A stretch of DNA of 64,000 nucleotides, taken from the NCBI GenBank assembly GCA_014621425.1, contig JAANBB010000001.1:124001-188000 (forward strand), written 5' to 3'. This document shows positions 46,371 through 57,868 of the stretch, one piece after another. A program made the position numbers and the translations under genes. A model generated the notes under the pieces. It ran no database searches, was not told where the DNA came from, and saw only the letters and a list, made by a program, of their open reading frames with translations. The DNA comes from Cylindrodendrum hubeiense (taxonomy: Eukaryota > Ascomycota > Sordariomycetes > Hypocreales > Nectriaceae). Numbering within the stretch: the first letter of the stretch is position 1; each line of letters begins with the position of its first letter.

Positions 46371-47640
46371 ATGTCAGACCGTCAATATCTGGTTCATTTT
46401 GGGCCAAGTGCCAATTGCACGTTCGAGGTAAGGACATCGGCATCTCAGCAAACTGCAACACCTGTAATCCATTATGGATGTAAGAACAAGCTTCGGGCTC
46501 TCTGGCAACGCCCACGTCATTCAAAGTCACTTGTTCTCCTCCATGGGGAATATGCCTTTTCCTCAAATTCTGACTTGTTACTCAGCTATGTACCATTGAT
46601 GAATCCGTCTATGGATACCGTCCGTCGCTCCTCGCAAATGCAATTTTCGCCGGCCTCTTCTCCCTCGCTACTGTCGTACATGTCTTCCTCGGTCTTAGAT
46701 GGAAGACTTGGTGGTTCATGTGGTGCTTGGTTTTGGCCTGCACCCACGAAGTGACCGGATACGTTGGACGTATTCTGTTGTATACGAACCCGTGGAGCTT
46801 CCCCGCATTCATTATCCAAATCAGTGTGTATATCTAGTCAGTAAAAGATCACACGTGATTTGAGACTAACTATTCATTAGTTTGCATTACTCAAGCACCT
46901 GTCTTTTATTGCGCCGCAATCTACGTCACACTCAGCCACATGTTTGTTATATCTGGTTCCTAAAACCTTCTGATCTAATTTGCTACAGCATTAATAATTT
47001 CTCGCCCGCTCTGGCACGATTCTCACCCAAACTCTTGGTCTGGGTGTTTGTGCCCTGCGACATTATCTCACTGACCTGCCAGGGTGTTGGTGGCAGCCTT
47101 TCGGCCGCTTCCTCAGGAGGCAGTCAGCTTGGAGTGGACATTGCCATGGCGGGACTAATTTTCCAAATAATTACACTAGTTGCATTCTGTGTCTTATTTG
47201 GCGACTATCTATTCCGATACTTGCGCTCTGCGAAGGCAGCAGCACTTGGCCTCCGCGAGGCACTCTTTTTCGTCTTTATGTGTCTTGCTGTGCTGACGAC
47301 ACTGGTTCGTTGCATATTCCGCGCGGATGAGCTAAAGGAGGGATATGAAGGGGAAACAATCAAGCGAGAGGACTTGTTTATTGGCCTGGAAGGAGTGTGA
47401 GTATCCCCCAACCTCCCTCAGATTACCCCCTGTCAGATGTCAAGGGTCTAATTATATGTCGTGATATCTAGGCTCGTCGTTGTATCTGTATTCTGCCTCT
47501 GTATTGCCCACCCAGGGTTCATATTTAAAGAGAGCGAATCAGATTATAACGTTGTTCGAGGTGTTGACGAAACTGGAGTTCTTTTGACCGATCGTAAGGT
47601 GGGGGCACCAACATCTTACAGCAACAATTCTCAGATTTAG
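46371..47640 (+). CDS. RTA1-family membrane protein
   Basis: Five exons (46371-46427, 46586-46823, 46881-46941, 46989-47396, 47472-47640) with introns of 158, 57, 47 and 75 nt sum to 310 residues. The RTA1 pattern is clear: ESVYGYRPSLLANAIFAGLFSLATVVHV, THEVTGYVGRILLY, QAPVFYCAAIYVTLSH, NNFSPALARFSPKLLVWVFVPCDIISLTCQGVGG, and FVFMCLAVLTTLVRCIFRADELKEGYEG. Seven hydrophobic helices are expected. The family includes yeast RTA1/RSB1, linked to azole resistance and export or movement of sphingoid bases and lipids; the substrate here is unknown. It sits in the plasma membrane or an internal membrane. The C-terminal tail is about 45 residues and acidic. Confidence 0.92.
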
Positions 47641-48170
47641 AGTACTCGGGCAAATTTGTTTCGGTGCTCCATAGGCGTGCTCGTGGGAATATCAGCCACC
47701 TTAGACGAAGTGGCTTCGACTGGGTGGCCCCTTCCGCCGAGTCCCCGTTTCTGAGAATGCCCGCCGATATACCTTCATTTGAAGAAAATGTTATCATTGA
47801 TAGTATGCTTTTCTTTTCCTACTTCATGTCATTTCAAGTTGTATTTTTGATCCGTAACTGCATGGTACTAGATATATTGCTGTTCCTACCTATACATTTG
47901 GAGAATTAGTCGTATCTAAATGCACGCACAGAACGATGGTGACTAGTCCCGGGTTTGGTCAATAGGTGTAAGAACGGTAACATACGACAATTGATTTTCA
48001 AGAAATAGTGCGATCGGCACAACATTCGCAAACTACCCCAATCTCTGTTTATAAGTAGCGGAACTTCTTTTCTGTAAATCTCACCTTAATTCCCTATCTT
48101 TAAGAACTGACAATCCTAAAGCTACATTTCTAGTGCAATCTTAGTGCTTCGTGACTTTGTAGTCTTGAAA
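47641..48170. other. Convergent intergenic region
   Basis: 530 bp between the tails of the RTA1 and MFS genes. Nothing recognisable besides the expected 3' untranslated regions. Confidence 0.55.
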
Positions 48171-49663
48171 TCACACTCGCCCCTCTTCGTCCTGGGATTC
48201 TTCATTCTTCTTCCTGTAGCCCCAGCCTCCAGTCCACCCAACCCAACCCTTTTCATGTGGACCTCGGCAACATGCAATGATCAACGCCACTACCAAAAAA
48301 GCAATGCTCGATGCACCGCTATAATGCCAGCCACCCTTAGCAAATAGTTTGTTTCCAACTGCAGTACCCATCAGCATGCCACAAAATGTAACGACCGTGA
48401 ATACAGTGTTGACGCGGTTCCTAGCTTCAGGCTCTACTGCAGCAATTTGGGCACGATTAGCGGTCTGTTCCATGATTAATCCCAAGTCAACCAACAGGCC
48501 CTGGATAATCGGGCCTGCAAGGGTGAAGGTGCCCGTGAAAGTGCCAATGACGACTCCCACTATTGCGATGATGATTGCGATAATCGAGCTGTATGCTGGG
48601 TGGTAGCGGTCGGTAATGAATCGCGACAAAAAATAGTTGACAAGAAATGGTGGCATGCCAACGAGGGCGAAGAGACCAATTGCTAATGTCGATAAGTTGA
48701 AACTTGAGGACGATAATAGAAACGTAAGAGTTGTCCAGAATGAGACAAATGACGCTCCGCAAAAGAATCCAAGAAGGCTCGTTTGAACGAGAAGTGGTTG
48801 TCGTAGAGGGATTGCTGCAGTGGTGTGAAGAATTTCCCAATATGAAATCTTGTTTGAGTCGTTGACCGATGGGTAGTCGGGCAGAAAGAAGAACAGTAGT
48901 ACAAGTATTAGGTACTGTAGGCCAAAGGAGACAAAGTACGCAACGCGCCAACTGGTGTATTCAGAGATGACTCCAGATATAATTCGTGCGAGAAGCACAC
49001 CCATAAATACACCACCTGAAACAATGGAAATCATCGTTGCACGGTAAGATTTGGGGGCAAGTTGTGCGACTAGCGGCAATAAAACCTGAGGAGTTACTGT
49101 CGACACTGCTACCAGGAAAGACAACACTTGGAACGAGGTAAACGAGCGAGTAATACATAGCCCGAGCCACTGGAAAAGATCAATGATTTGTTCCATGTAG
49201 AATGTGTCATTATCTTACCAAATTCGCAGTAGTGAATACTAGGAGCAAAACAAAAGGCCGAAGACGGACGATATCGCCTAAAGGACAAATGAACAAAAGA
49301 CCTGCAGCATACCCAGCCTGCATAAGTGTAGGCACTCTACTGGCCGTTTCAGGAGCGATATTGAAATCCTCAGCCAGAATATTGAGTATCGGATGATTGT
49401 AGTATAGATTGCCGACTGTGAAAGCAGCTGCCTATAAGAGGTTAGCACAGTAGCTCCAGTAAAGACTTTGTTGGCTCTTATACAAATGAGAAAAGTACAC
49501 AAAGGCTCCAATCCAGCTGAGTTGGAGCTTCGGCATCCCATCGGCATTTTGGCGGGGTGTAATCAAGCCGCTTGAGAAGTGCCTTGGCTCTAGAGAATGA
49601 AATTGTAAATGCCCCAGACTCATTAAGACTCTTCGAGCCAACACGGCTGTTTGAGTTGAACAT
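48171..49663 (-). CDS. MFS transporter
   Basis: Three exons (49663-49484, 49431-49219, 49169-48171) with 52- and 49-nt introns sum to 463 residues. Hydrophobic segments support about twelve membrane helices. Landmarks: LYYNHPILNILAEDF after helix 1, MQAGYAAGLLFICPLGDIVRLRPFV (MFS motif A-like region), ATMISIVSGGVFMGVLLARIISGVISEYTSWRVAYF (motif C-like), and DLGLIMEQTANRAQIAAVEPEARNRVNTVFTV in the C-terminal half. The pattern recalls DHA1-type transporters often seen in bacteria and fungi. Substrate unknown; efflux is a reasonable guess. The N-terminal 50 residues are cytosolic and polar. The first intron was found by continuity SF-AAAFTVGNLYY. Confidence 0.9.
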
Positions 49664-50882
49664 TGCTTTTTTGGTCGGCGTATCTGAGTAACAAAATTCT
49701 GCAAGACCTCGGTCTTAGTCAAGTCGATAACCGTTAACTATGAGTGTTCGAGACGAATATCTATTAACACAGTGGCATTCATCCAAAAGCTGTCTCAACA
49801 TTTTCTTTTTATATAGAAATGGTTTAATACACGGTGATACTGCTGGGTCTCACAGGGAATGCGATGACAAACCACGTCGTTATCTCCGAAGCTTCTCTTG
49901 TCTGGATGGGTGAGTCGGGCATTCTGTTCTGCTTACACAATTCCAAGTGGGGTTTTTCGCATCTATGTCATTGGTTACATCGCACCGATTTCTGTATTCG
50001 CGTTAGCGCTGATTCTCTCCCTAGTCGCAGGCTCCATTGCGGGTATTCCCTTTCTTGACCTTTCTTTGATGTCATTCGATATACAGCGGTTTAGTTGGCT
50101 GCATAATTACCCACTTGGCCGCGTTGGTGTCATCAAATTAATCCGAGTTTTGGAATGGCATTAATAATACGACTAGCAGCTCTGAACTCACTGCTTATCG
50201 GTGTCATGACACACGCCTTGGGCTACTCAGTCGCAGGGGGTGAACTGATGTGGGCCGATAACCGATAACGGGCCAATGAACAACTAGGCTGAAATTGAAC
50301 TGGGGAATTGAGACGCTGGTTGCAGCTGGGCTCTTACTTGCGGAATTCAATTGCACTCCGCTGGTACAGTTGGTCATATATTACCTCGAGCTGCACCTCG
50401 TCAGCCAGTTGGACAAGCATCTGGATGAATGCTGGGGAATAGCCATCCTCGGTATGATGGTACTCGTACTGAGGCTACCCAGCCGCATTATTTGCGAGTA
50501 ATCAAAAGCATTATCAAAGTTGGCCATGAGAAAGGGGTTGGGAATAAGCTCTGGCTGGACGTGGATTGGTTCGCAGCGACAGCGACACATATGAACCCAC
50601 GGTCTTCCTGGTTGAGCAACCCGCCTTCTAAGGACCCGTGGACGGCCTGCAGCTAGACATCCACGCAAGAGGCCGATAACCGAAACACAGGTATCCATGT
50701 TTTCATAACGCGAGTCCATGTCTATTTTCTAATGTTGCCTATCATTACACATAGCGAAGACTTGGCCCTATATTAAGGTTAACCAGCAGATGCGAATTCA
50801 AGTATTGATTTTGAGACCAAAGGTTAATCTCGTTCAGAGCTTGATAGGGGCTAGGAAGAAGAAGCAACAGTTCTTTTTTTCT
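49664..50882. other. Intergenic region
   Basis: 1.2 kb. An 88-codon plus frame (49898-50164) encodes a hydrophobic segment with IYVIGYIAPISVFALALILSLVAGSIAG and could be a decayed membrane-protein exon, but it has no start or partner exon that I can support. Confidence 0.4.
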
Positions 50883-51395
50883 TCACCCCGCCTTTGCAAA
50901 GATTGTAATGTAGTAATCGTCTTCCAGCACATCTCCAAGCTCTTTGAAACCAGCGCGGTGATAGAAGTCACGTAGTTTTACACTTCCAGCCCAGCAATCT
51001 AGAAAGATAGTACCACTCAATGGCTGATACATATCGGCGATGCCGGTGAGAAGATGGAGCCCCAGGCCTTTCTTTTGGTGACTGGGCTCTATCATCAATG
51101 ATTCGAGTACCCAGAATGGATGTCCAAGGTCGTCGACGTTCTGCAATTGGGAAAGGTACAGGCAATCAGCAGCCATGGGGCTAATGATGACGGCACCCAC
51201 TAGCTCTGCACCATCTTCGAATACGTAACAATAGCCATTGAGGATGGCACCTTCAACCACCTTTGTCTGTAGAGGACCGAAAACTTGCTGACTGCCGGAT
51301 GATTCCAAGGCTGCCTGCACGCGTGCTGAGAGATTGACAATGGCTGATGATTCAGTAGCTTGTGCCTTGCGAATTTTTGCCTCCACGGACGCCAT
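50883..51395 (-). CDS. GNAT-family N-acetyltransferase
   Basis: Intron-free gene of 170 residues. ATG 51395 (MASVEAKIRKA) is used since the longer frame opens with TTG. The GNAT fold is visible: CYVFEDGAELVGAVIIS (strands 2-3), then LESLMIEPSHQKKGLGLHLL, whose QKKGLG is the acetyl-CoA pyrophosphate loop (Q/RxxGxG/A), and a C-terminal DFYHRAGFKELGD. The acceptor substrate (small molecule or protein) cannot be told. Cytosolic. Confidence 0.88.
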   Translation of the reverse strand: MASVEAKIRKAQATESSAIVNLSARVQAALESSGSQQVFGPLQTKVVEGAILNGYCYVFEDGAELVGAVIISPMAADCLYLSQLQNVDDLGHPFWVLESLMIEPSHQKKGLGLHLLTGIADMYQPLSGTIFLDCWAGSVKLRDFYHRAGFKELGDVLEDDYYITIFAKAG

Positions 51396-52308
51396 AATCA
51401 ATTGCAATAGTCAGTCAGTATTGGCAAAGGCCCTTGCCCTGATGAGAGAACCTACGTATGTGAGAAAGTGTTTGACAAGTTGGACAATCTCTGATCGCCT
51501 AGCTCACCTCAAATCTTGTTGTGGAAGTGGAAGCAAAGTAATCGGGCGCACCACGGGTGCAAGCAAGGGAAAATGAGTAAAACGGTAAAGGGCAGAGTTC
51601 GAACCAGACCTAGGAATCGTTGCTGTGCAGGACTTACGCAAAATAGTATATGGTAATGATCCTTCTAGCTTTTTCGGCGGGGGTGTGAGGCAGGTGTGTG
51701 TTCAGCTCACCTGTCATCACGTGAGGGTGATTCTGTTATGTAATGTAGGCTTGCTTATAGGGAAAGGTAAGATTATGTTCCAGAAGTCCTAGAACTACCA
51801 TCCTAGCTAGGAACGAAATGTAAACAATACTGTAAAAACTCTATACCTGATATGGGTTTGGTTGAGGTCTTGAAAGATGTAGCAGGGGGGGTAGTCAATC
51901 TCAGCGGGTAGCCAACTTTGGGTGGTCTGATTTATGACCTGTGCGCAGTATAAAGCCAACAACAAAGCTAACAGCCTTTCACATCCTTATCACTTTACCC
52001 AAAGTCAGTTCAGAAAGCCCACGCCATCCATCTATCATGCCCATTACAGATACCTTCAAAGTGCCGGATCAGGCGTTTAGAATGGGCTAAACCCAACCCC
52101 GCGACGGTACCGCAATGGACTTCATGTGGACCCTCACCGATATCATGTGCGATATGGCTCTTCACCTGACATATGCTTGAGGCACCTAGGGCTATACGAG
52201 CGAGTGAAATAGGCTGCCATTTTATCTATGACTTCGCTGTCCAACATGATACGGCCAGTCTTCCGTACCATCTTCACCAAGGAATCTGACCGCTAATTTC
52301 CCATTGCC
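51396..52308. other. Intergenic region
   Basis: About 900 bp. The right end (52030-52300) has short coding-like pieces in several plus frames separated by stops and may be the eroded 5' part of the remnant that follows. Confidence 0.4.
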
Positions 52309-52784
52309 ATGGAGAAGATGGAGAAATGGGACACGCAGTACTACATGCATTACAACCGCTTTTGTTCGTCGGGTGAGAGATGCTTCAGAAATGAGAAGAC
52401 CGATGGCTCGGTAAGTGACGAGTTGGCCCGTCGGTTCCGCATAGAGCTCATCGAGGATAAGCAGCTCGACATGCCCGTTCTGCAAAATGCCACCTCAGAG
52501 GACATCGAGTGCCTCTGTGATGGCTTCCGCCGCTGGGTGCTTAGTGTTGGAGGGAACCCAGAGTGTCGCGATAACGCCAATAATCCCCGGATGCAGCTCT
52601 TCCTTGCCATTGATCCTAAGTTTTGCAGGTGCCATGTCTCAGCCAAGCTAATGAGTTGTCGAGTATTGCTGAGGACCTCTTTGAGGCGATCGTTGACATT
52701 GCTCTGGTTATGCCACAAATACGTCGTGAGGACCTGGGTTACCGGTTAAGCCTCATCTGTTGCCGTTGCGGACGACTCGTCTAA
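52309..52784 (+). pseudogene. Frameshifted remnant of an unidentified gene
   Basis: An open plus frame reads through GERCFRNEKTDGSVSDELARRF and NATSEDIECLCDGFRRW up to LAIDPKF, then the protein-like signal moves by one base around 52620 (a T-run) and again around 52650 to continue as NELSSIAEDLFEAIVDIALVMP and ending after ICCRCGRLV. The amino acid composition and continuity suggest a real former gene with at least two single-base shifts. I do not recognise the family. Short introns cannot explain the jumps. Confidence 0.4.
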
Positions 52785-52786
52785 AC

Positions 52787-53335
52787 TCACCTAGCTAATT
52801 TGTCCTTTGCTTTCAAAGGCCTAGGAGCTCCCTTCTCTGGGTACAAAAGGTTTTCCATCGTGTCTGGCGCGACAGGCGATTCCCTGGTTGAGAATAGCTG
52901 AGAATCTCTCATTAATACATTGTGTCCCAAGATTTACAAACTCAAGCTTACTTGCTCTTTCTTCCGGTTCATTTCCGCGACAGTCACTATCATGACATCG
53001 TAGTTTATCTTGTTACCAAGGGCCTTCATCATGCGCTCCTGGCTCGTACCGCCTGCGGAAAGTACCTGCCGCAAGGACGTGTCAAGGAATCCGAAGGGAA
53101 CAGTGTAGCTAACGTTATTGTGAAGCAAGGCTGTCATGTCTTCATCACGCAATATTCCAGCAAGTGCGTCGTCGCTCCGAAACGGGAACATTTGGCGTTC
53201 GAAAACGTGATCGTCTATGGCATGCTTTAACATCGAACCCCAGATCGGTCCGGAGGGCTGCTTTGGAACTAACTTTGGGTAACCTGTCAAGGTTTTACCG
53301 TTGACGTAAATATCGACGATTTTCGGAAGCCACAT
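52787..53335 (-). CDS. Hypothetical protein, two exons
   Basis: Exon 1 (53335-52952) opens MWLPKIVDIYVNGKTL and has 128 codons; a 54-nt intron with GTAAGC donor and a CAG acceptor leads to exon 2 (52897-52787), which stays in phase through GKLAR-type codons to a TGA; 164 residues in total. Composition is protein-like and both splice sites are canonical, but I recognise no domain, signal peptide or membrane helix. The tail nearly abuts the plus-strand remnant. It could itself be part of a larger decayed gene. Confidence 0.4.
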
Positions 53336-53822
53336 GGAGCATTATCATTATCTTTACAAGAAAAACCGGGTGATGTACGAGTTAGACGACTCTAGTCACG
53401 GCTTTAGTCTGGTTATGGTTTACCAGTGAGTCAGGCCCAAACCGTACTCGTCAACGTATCAACAGGGATACTCGAAAGCACGCATATGACGACATCTGAC
53501 TCGTCATTCCACATCTGCAAGTCAGACCATGATACCGGTAATTGAAACTTTGCAACTATATCCGAAGATCCGCTCATGTTGATCCCACTCCTCGCTTATC
53601 CGTAGAGAATGCTCGGAAATACGACGCTCGGTGAGAGGACCCATCATTTTTAGTGACGGATAAGATAGGAATCTGCTCGGTCAATCGCTGACTAATTAAC
53701 AGCACGTAATTAGTCTGGCCCATGGGAAAATTCAGCGATTCCCATTACATTCATACTTTTTTTGCCATTTTGCTGGTGAATAATTATACTTTTCTCTTTG
53801 GGGATGAGCCAAGGCAATCAAT
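53336..53822. other. Upstream region of the MFS antiporter gene
   Basis: About 490 bp between divergent starts; no gene seen. Presumed promoters of the flanking genes. Confidence 0.5.
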
Positions 53823-55633
53823 ATGGCCCGCCATGATACCGTCATCAAGGCCGAGCAGGCTCTGCACGACCAGGTCAACCTTCTACCCCGTCGCCAAATC
53901 ATCACCGCAATGGCCGCGATCTCAGTCACGCTGCTTATCAATTTTATTGACCAGAACGGTATTGCGGTCACTCTGCCCACCATTGCCAAGGACCTAAATG
54001 GCCAGGATACAATTTCATGGGCCGGAACCTCTAGTCTCCTTGCCAATACGGCCTTCCAAATGCTCTACGGTCGACTGTCTGACATTTTTGGTCGCAAGAC
54101 AGTTTTCTCAGCCGCAATTTGCCTGCTTGCATTGGCTGACTTACTTTGCGGTCTGAGTCAGAACCCAACTATGTTTTATGTGTTCCGTGGAGTGGCGGGT
54201 ATTGGTGGAGGAGGAATTGCCAACCTGTCCATGATTATTGTCTCGGATATTGTCACACTGGAACAAAGAGGGCAATACCAGGGCATTCTTGGATCTATGA
54301 TTGGCCTTGGCAATATGGTAGGACCCTTTTTGGCCGCTGCGCTAGCGCACCAGACCAGTTGGAGGGTGTTCTTCTATATGCTGGCACCACTCGGAGGCGT
54401 AACGTGTACTGTCACGTATTTCTTTCTGCCTTCTAAACCACCGACGGCGAGCTTCAAGGAGAGCATTGGAAAGGTTGATTGGATTGGATCACTTCTTTCA
54501 TCTATCGCCATTATCTTCCTTCTTATTCCCGTGTCTGGAGGCGGCGCATACTTCTCATGGGATTCCCCCATGGTAATTAGCATGTTGACTATAGGGGGCC
54601 TTTCGATCTTCCTTTTCTTGGCTTGGGAATGGAAATATGCCAAGCTTCCCATGATGCCGCGTAAGTTGTCGATTTCTATTTCACGGTTCTTTAAATCAAT
54701 GGCCTTGACGCTAACAGCATTTCAAGTCGACATCTACAACAACCATATTGTGGTGGTGATGCTGGTGCAGAACTTCCTATTTGGCGCCGTGTATCAGTCA
54801 TACCTCTACTACGTGCCACTTTATCTCCAAAATGCCCACCGCTTCTCTATTATGCGCTCGGCCCTCATCACACTTCCCCTGGTTGTCCTACAGATGGTAT
54901 TTTCAATCTTGTCAGGCCAATACATCACCCGGCAGAAACGGTACTTGGAAGTCATCGTCTTTGGCTTCAGTATGTGGACTCTGTGAGTATCTTCCGCCAC
55001 TTGTCCCGATGTCTTGGCTAATGTGTCGGATCTCTCAGTGGTTCAGGTCTTGCTCTGATGTTAGATAGGCACACCAAGCCTGCCATCATTATGATCCCTC
55101 TAATCTTCAACGGTATCGGGGTTGGTTGCATCTTCCAACCTACACTGGTTGCTCTCCAAGCGCACACACCGAAACGTCGCCGCGCTGTCATCATTTCCAA
55201 TCGCAACCTATTCCGCAGTGCTGGCGGCGCGACTGGTCTTGCCGTCTCGGCAGCAGTGCTACAAGCCCGACTACGGGCGACACTTCCGTCGAGCTATTCC
55301 TACCTCGCCAGCTCAACGTACGCACTCCCCGAGGCTGCCAAGAACGTTCCTGCTGTTTTGGACGCATACATGGCTGGGAGTCGTGCCGTCTTTATCTTGC
55401 AGTTGCCATTGATCGGTCTCTGTTTACTGGGAACTGTCTTCATCCGGGATAGAGGACTTGAGCCACCGGGGGATTCACTTGAGGAGCCCCCGGTCAGCAA
55501 TCAATTGGAAGATGGGTCTTTCACAGAACAGCCCAACATTCCTTCCACTAGGAATCTGTCTCATGTTAATGAGGATGTTGAATTACATAACGTGACTTCC
55601 AAAGCACACAATGGCGGAGGTACAAAGACATAA
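53823..55633 (+). CDS. MFS drug:H+ antiporter-type transporter
   Basis: Three exons (53823-54660, 54727-54982, 55039-55633) with introns of 66 and 56 nt sum to 562 residues. The first intron is a multiple of three and has no stop, so unspliced RNA would read through it, but the GTAAGT donor, GCTAAC branch and homology-like continuity MMPLDIYNN support splicing. About fourteen membrane helices are expected: MFS motif A GRLSDIFGRK, then GVAGIGGGGIANLSMIIVSD and LGNMVGPFLAAALAHQTSWRVFF (antiporter motif C type). Such DHA2-like proteins export drugs and fungal metabolites. The polar C-terminal tail is about 80 residues. The gene lies 820 bp from a branched-chain aminotransferase on the same strand. 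Confidence 0.92.
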
Positions 55634-56452
55634 CGCAAACTCTTCCGTGATAAAAGCGAATATGGAAGCGAATATAAAATAACCGTTACAAGAGTATTGT
55701 TTGGTGAATAGATATAGATCCTTTAAATACTAGTCTCATCAAATACCACACGATGCCATCATCAAACAATATACTGAAATTAATGCTTGGTCTCTTTTTA
55801 GGCTGTCGTTGTCATCTTGACAAACTCCGAGATCGAAGATAGCATGCTCGTCGAAGTGGTCTCGCCATTCTTTGTTGCTTGTGCCATTGACTCATCAATG
55901 TCCGACCTAGTCATAGGCGAAAGCTACAATATTTATGTAACCTCCGGTGTCGGGGTCGCCGAATGCCTCAAGTACGCGATGGTGTAGGGTAGGTGAAATA
56001 CCGCAACTCCGTCATTGAGCTAGTCTCGCAACGATATCCACATTTACGCCACCGACTGGAGAGTGAGTAATACTTTTATTTGTTGTCAATCGACTAACGT
56101 TGCCACTCTGCGGGTCCGCTGACTTTGGCAGAAGAGGTCGCTCCATTAGATTGATCCTGACGACTCAGGATCTGATTTTAAAGGCACTGGATAACGCCAC
56201 AGCATGGCAAGCTGCACAAGCAAGTGTCCACTCTTATAAACATTTTTATTAGTGGCCTTCAATGTGGTGATGATTGATGTGCAACGTGATTCACTCGCAT
56301 CTCTTCTGCAGTCTCCAACCCAGTTGCATATAACCTAGAGTCAATCCCAAAATTTACAATCCATATGCAATTAATTATCTGACACTAAAGTCATCGTATC
56401 TTAACATCTCTCCTCACTGGAGATACTCACCACTCGTCACATATCGACCAAC
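55634..56452. other. Intergenic region with a decayed C-terminal exon
   Basis: Minus strand 56080-55800 reads as the end of a protein: VGGVNVDIVARLAQ, a TGA, then HHRVLEAFGDPDTGGYINIVAFA, a one-base shift, and MTRSDIDESMAQATKNGETT to a TAA near 55803. One stop and one frameshift suggest a pseudogene; the family is not recognised. The right part is the aminotransferase promoter. Confidence 0.4.
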
Positions 56453-57697
56453 ATGGCCGTTTCAACCCCTGCTCCGCTGGACTCGAGCAAACTGGAGACC
56501 CAGTTCACCCAAACTGAGCGGCCTCTGCCAGACCATAATTCTCCAGAGCAATGGTCGCAGTCTTACCAAACCGACCACATGCTTACTGTTTCCTGGGATG
56601 TAACGAATGGCTGGGAAACTCCCAAAATCGGTCCCTACTCGAACCTGTCGCTGCCGCCAACAGCGTCTATTTTCCATTATGCCACGACTTGCTTCGAAGG
56701 TATGAAGGTATATCGCGGTTATGATGGAAAGGCTCGTTTGTTTCGGCCTCATTTGAATGCTGCCCGGATGCTACGATCCGCACAGCGTGTCTGCCTCCCG
56801 TCCTTCGACCCTGCCGAGCTCGAGGTTCTGTTGATCAAATTCGCCGAGGTTGAGGCCAAGAAATGGGTTCCCGAGTCACGGCCCGGAACTTTCTTCTACC
56901 TGCGGCCGATGATGCTCGGGACCCAGTCGACAATTGGCCTGCAACCTGCAAAGGAGGCCCTCCTATGCATCATCTCGGTGGTGTTTCCGAACATCGACGA
57001 CACGCCAGTTACCAAGGGCCCCATCGACGGAAGTGGTGAGACCAGTAAAGCATTCTCGCCTCTGAAGGCGACTACTGGGACTAAGGAAGAAAATTCTCCG
57101 GGTCTGAAGCTTTTTGCGAGTGCATCGTCACACGTCCGCGCATGGCCCGGTGGCAGCGGTGCTGCAAAGATTGGTGCCAACTACGGACCCACGCTTGTCC
57201 CTCAGCAAGAAGCCCGCAACGCAGGCTTCGACCAGGTTCTCTGGCTGTATGGCGGTTCGGGATTTGAGAACAATCCTCTGGTGACAGAAGCCGGAGGCAG
57301 CAACTTTTTCATGGTTTGGAAAACACCCGAGGGAAAGACGCAGCTGATCACGGCTACTCTGGAGCTTGGCATTATCCTGCCGGGTATTACAAGACAGAGT
57401 ATCCTCGAGCTCTCAAAGGATGAGTTCAAAGACGAGCTTGAGGTTGTTGAGTCCGACTTCGGGATTGAGGATATTGTACTCGCTCACAAGGAGAACCGAC
57501 TGGTAGAAGCATTTGTGGCTGGCACAGCGTATTTCGTTACGCCAGTCAAGCAGATTACGTACCAAGGCAACGATTTGCGCGTTCCGCTCAGTGAAGGAAC
57601 CTCTGGAAAGTACACCAAGGCGATTCGAGAATATTTGATGGCAGTCCAATACGGGCAGAGAGAGAGCAAATGGGGTGTGGTGCTCAACGAACTGTGA
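56453..57697 (+). CDS. Branched-chain amino acid aminotransferase (fold type IV, PLP)
   Basis: Intron-free gene of 414 residues covering the complete BCAT fold. Landmarks: SIFHYATTCFEGMKVYRG, LFRPHLNAARMLRSAQR, FFYLRPMMLGTQ, and KIGANYGPTLVPQQEA, in which Lys239 is the expected Schiff-base lysine, followed by VLWLYGG and TEAGGSNFFMVW and the LELGIILPGITRQSILEL segment. BCATs interconvert Leu, Ile and Val with their keto acids using glutamate. There is no mitochondrial targeting sequence, so it is probably the cytosolic form. An insert of about 35 residues (SGETSKAFSPLKATTGTKEENSPG region) is longer than in the standard enzyme. Fungi often have extra BCATs serving secondary metabolism; next to an MFS exporter and a bZIP regulator this copy could be one. 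Confidence 0.94.
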   Translation: MAVSTPAPLDSSKLETQFTQTERPLPDHNSPEQWSQSYQTDHMLTVSWDVTNGWETPKIGPYSNLSLPPTASIFHYATTCFEGMKVYRGYDGKARLFRPHLNAARMLRSAQRVCLPSFDPAELEVLLIKFAEVEAKKWVPESRPGTFFYLRPMMLGTQSTIGLQPAKEALLCIISVVFPNIDDTPVTKGPIDGSGETSKAFSPLKATTGTKEENSPGLKLFASASSHVRAWPGGSGAAKIGANYGPTLVPQQEARNAGFDQVLWLYGGSGFENNPLVTEAGGSNFFMVWKTPEGKTQLITATLELGIILPGITRQSILELSKDEFKDELEVVESDFGIEDIVLAHKENRLVEAFVAGTAYFVTPVKQITYQGNDLRVPLSEGTSGKYTKAIREYLMAVQYGQRESKWGVVLNEL

Positions 57698-57868
57698 ATA
57701 GACACTGATCTTGTATAAAACGCCAGGAATAACACGCGTGGTGGATACTTTCTCACTGATTTTATAGAGTATCAATAAATTTACTTAAAAAGGACCAATT
57801 GTACAAAATAGAGCTTTCCTCCCATTCCGTGTTATTGGTTGGAGTCAAAGTGTAAGCTGACGCCGTGA

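Noticed and set aside
49898..50164. Hydrophobic 88-codon frame as a membrane-protein gene
   Set aside because: No credible start, partner exon or family motif; recorded only as a possible relic.
51590..51620. GTTCGAACC resembling a tRNA T loop on either strand
   Set aside because: The five-base stems on both sides do not pair and no cloverleaf is found.
42900..55633. Secondary-metabolite gene cluster spanning the regulator, RTA1, two MFS and GNAT genes
   Set aside because: No polyketide, peptide or terpene synthase is present and the genes are separated by unrelated or empty stretches.
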